This document shows, one piece after another, positions 6,172-7,314 of a stretch of DNA of 7,314 nt (position 1 is the first letter of the stretch; every line of letters starts with the position of its first letter). The DNA lies in NCBI GenBank assembly GCA_019510535.1, contig JAEKKE010000414.1:1-7314 (forward strand), in the 5' to 3' direction. The DNA comes from Acidobacteriota bacterium. GTDB taxonomy: Bacteria > Acidobacteriota > Terriglobia > Terriglobales > Acidobacteriaceae. The notes below the pieces were generated by a model that was not told the origin of the DNA, searched no databases, and worked only from the letters and a program-made list of their open reading frames with translations. The position numbers and the translations under genes were made by a program.

Positions 6172-6582
6172 ATGAACGAGCCAGAGGTCGTGCGCGGAAT
6201 GCTGGAGGCGAAGACGATTGCGGTCGTCGGCTTGAGTGACAATCCGGCGAAGCCCAGCCACTATGTCTCCGAATACATGCAGCGAGCCGGTTTCCGGATC
6301 CTGCCGGTGAACCCCGGTATCCACTCTGTTCTCGGAGAGAAGAGCTACCCCAGCCTGACAGACCTGGTGGCGGCCGAGGGCAAACCGAAGGTCGTGAACG
6401 TCTTTCGTGTCCCCAGTTTCATCCCCGGTATCGTCGACGAGATGCTGGAGCTCGGATTGACGAACCTGTGGGTACAGCAGGGAATCGTGCATCTCGATGC
6501 GGCAGCAAAGGCCGAGGAAGGCGGAATCCGGGTGGTTATGGACCGCTGCATCATGGTGGAGCACCGGCGGCGCGCTACGTAA
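6172..6582 (+). CDS. CoA-binding protein, YccU-like
   Basis: This 136-residue protein is a stand-alone CoA-binding domain with a Rossmann-like fold (the YccU/COG1832 group), similar to the nucleotide-binding domain of succinyl-CoA synthetase alpha subunits and acetyltransferases. Its biochemical role is not well established. Signatures seen are the first strand and loop IAVVGLSDNPAKPSH (16-30), ILPVNP (43-48), VVNVFRVP (74-81), LWVQQGIVH (99-107) and the C-terminal VVMDRCIMVEH (121-131), the family's most conserved stretch. The length is normal and the protein is cytosolic, with no signal peptide or membrane segment. AGGAG at 6160-6164 is seven bases before the ATG, fixing the start. It sits 13 bases after the DinB-like gene and 31 before the disulfide-interchange gene, so the three are probably co-transcribed, though I know of no functional link among them. 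Confidence 0.93.
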   Translation: MNEPEVVRGMLEAKTIAVVGLSDNPAKPSHYVSEYMQRAGFRILPVNPGIHSVLGEKSYPSLTDLVAAEGKPKVVNVFRVPSFIPGIVDEMLELGLTNLWVQQGIVHLDAAAKAEEGGIRVVMDRCIMVEHRRRAT

Positions 6583-6613
6583 CCCTTCTCGTTTCGGGAG
6601 AGTCCTACAATAG

Positions 6614-7314
6614 ATGAATATGAAATGGCTCGGCCGGTTGCTCGCCCTATGGGCAGTGGTGTGCGCGTCTGGATACGCGCAGATTGAGCCCGTGGGCGAC
6701 GGTAAGACCCCTGGGCCGCTAAAAGCACAGCACCTTACGGTGGAGCTGGTCACCCAGCACCCCTATGTCTATCCGAGCGGTGAGTTCAACGCCGGTCTGG
6801 TCTTCACTCTTGAAGAGGGCTGGCATGTCTACTGGCTGAACGCCGGAGATTCTGGCGAGCCTCCTCATGCGAAGTGGGCCATGCCGGCCGGCATCTCCGC
6901 CACCGACCTGAAGTTCCCGGTTCCGCAGCGGCTGCCTCTGGGCCCGCTGATGGACTTCGGATACGAGGAGGGCGTGACCTTTCCGTTCACGCTGAAGGCG
7001 ACCGAGAAAGCGAAGCCTGGTAAGGCCCACATCGAAGCAAAGGTGGATTGGCTGGTCTGCGCGCAGGTCTGCCTTCCGGGGAAGGCCGTGCTGGGCATGG
7101 ATCTGGACGTTCTGCCGGCTAAGCCCTCCGAGGAGAAGACCGATGAAGAGCCGGTGGGAGCGATCGGTTCGGCGCTGAAGAGCCTGCCGACGCCATTGCC
7201 GGACGGCGCGAAGGTCTCCGTGAATGCGACACCTACGGAGTTCCTGGTCACGCTGCATTCCCCCGACAAAGGCGAGGTTTGGGAGTTCTATCCCTTCGAT
7301 CAGGAGCAGATCAA
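6614..7314 (+). CDS. DsbD/ScsB-like thiol:disulfide interchange protein, N-terminal part
   Basis: The frame is open from ATG 6614 to the window end (233 residues seen), so the gene is truncated by the window and not by mutation. Residues 1-22 form a Sec signal peptide (basic MKWLGR, hydrophobic LLALWAVV, probable cleavage after GYA), so the visible part lies outside the cytoplasm. It matches the periplasmic N-terminal domain of DsbD/ScsB-type proteins: GWHVYWLNAGDSGEPP (69-84), FPVPQRLPLGPLMDFGYE (101-118) and WLVCAQVCLPGKA (146-158). Cys149 and Cys153 form the redox-active pair expected to pass electrons to periplasmic partners. In full-length members, a membrane electron-carrying domain and a C-terminal thioredoxin domain follow; these are not visible. 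GGGAGAG (6596-6602) is a somewhat distant ribosome site, and an in-frame ATG at 6620 is an alternative start. A TACAAT box overlaps 6606-6611. DsbD or ScsB cannot be decided without the rest. Confidence 0.88.
   Translation, partial: MNMKWLGRLLALWAVVCASGYAQIEPVGDGKTPGPLKAQHLTVELVTQHPYVYPSGEFNAGLVFTLEEGWHVYWLNAGDSGEPPHAKWAMPAGISATDLKFPVPQRLPLGPLMDFGYEEGVTFPFTLKATEKAKPGKAHIEAKVDWLVCAQVCLPGKAVLGMDLDVLPAKPSEEKTDEEPVGAIGSALKSLPTPLPDGAKVSVNATPTEFLVTLHSPDKGEVWEFYPFDQEQI

Noticed and set aside
6124..6753. 209-codon minus-strand frame over the CoA-binding gene
   Set aside because: Antisense to a well-supported gene and its neighbours, with low-complexity, His/Arg-rich translation.

Overview
The window looks like chromosomal DNA from an acidobacterium, probably a Terriglobus/Granulicella/Edaphobacter-type member of the Terriglobia. 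This rests on protein style and gene neighbourhood as I recognise them, plus moderately high GC, and not on any search. Most of it is housekeeping or conserved accessory sequence. I see no mobile element, tRNA, rRNA or CRISPR array.

Left part (minus strand). Positions 116-2476 (or up to 2536) encode a large APC-superfamily amino acid permease with a cytoplasmic C-terminal extension resembling a universal stress protein (USP) domain. A good sigma70-type promoter lies just in front of it (2542-2570). Upstream, on the same strand, is a 54-codon gene (2580-2744) for a very hydrophobic small protein with an acidic tail. I do not recognise it.

Centre (plus strand). Divergent from the small gene, with only 43 bp between starts, is lnt (apolipoprotein N-acyltransferase, 2788 onward). 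Its catalytic residues are intact. However, the reading frame changes near 4199-4215, so the conserved C-terminal end and last membrane helix are read in another frame (to 4397) while the original frame stops early at 4251. Four bases after the restored lnt stop comes prfB (release factor 2, 4402-5542), which carries the classic autoregulatory +1 programmed frameshift at CTT TGA C. A strong intrinsic terminator follows (5558-5589).

Right part (plus strand). Three tightly spaced genes follow: a DinB-superfamily putative metal-binding protein (5643-6158) with a three-copy 15-bp repeat at its N-terminus, a YccU-like CoA-binding protein (6172-6582), and the start of an exported DsbD/ScsB-like thiol:disulfide interchange protein (from 6614, cut by the window end).

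Functionally, lnt completes lipoprotein maturation in the inner membrane and the last gene handles envelope disulfide chemistry. prfB terminates translation at UGA/UAA. The lnt-prfB pair is arranged for translational coupling, and this makes the lnt frame disruption the most notable anomaly. I do not find a convincing new multi-gene system. The best candidates for something undescribed are the small membrane protein next to lnt and the structural oddities listed in the findings.
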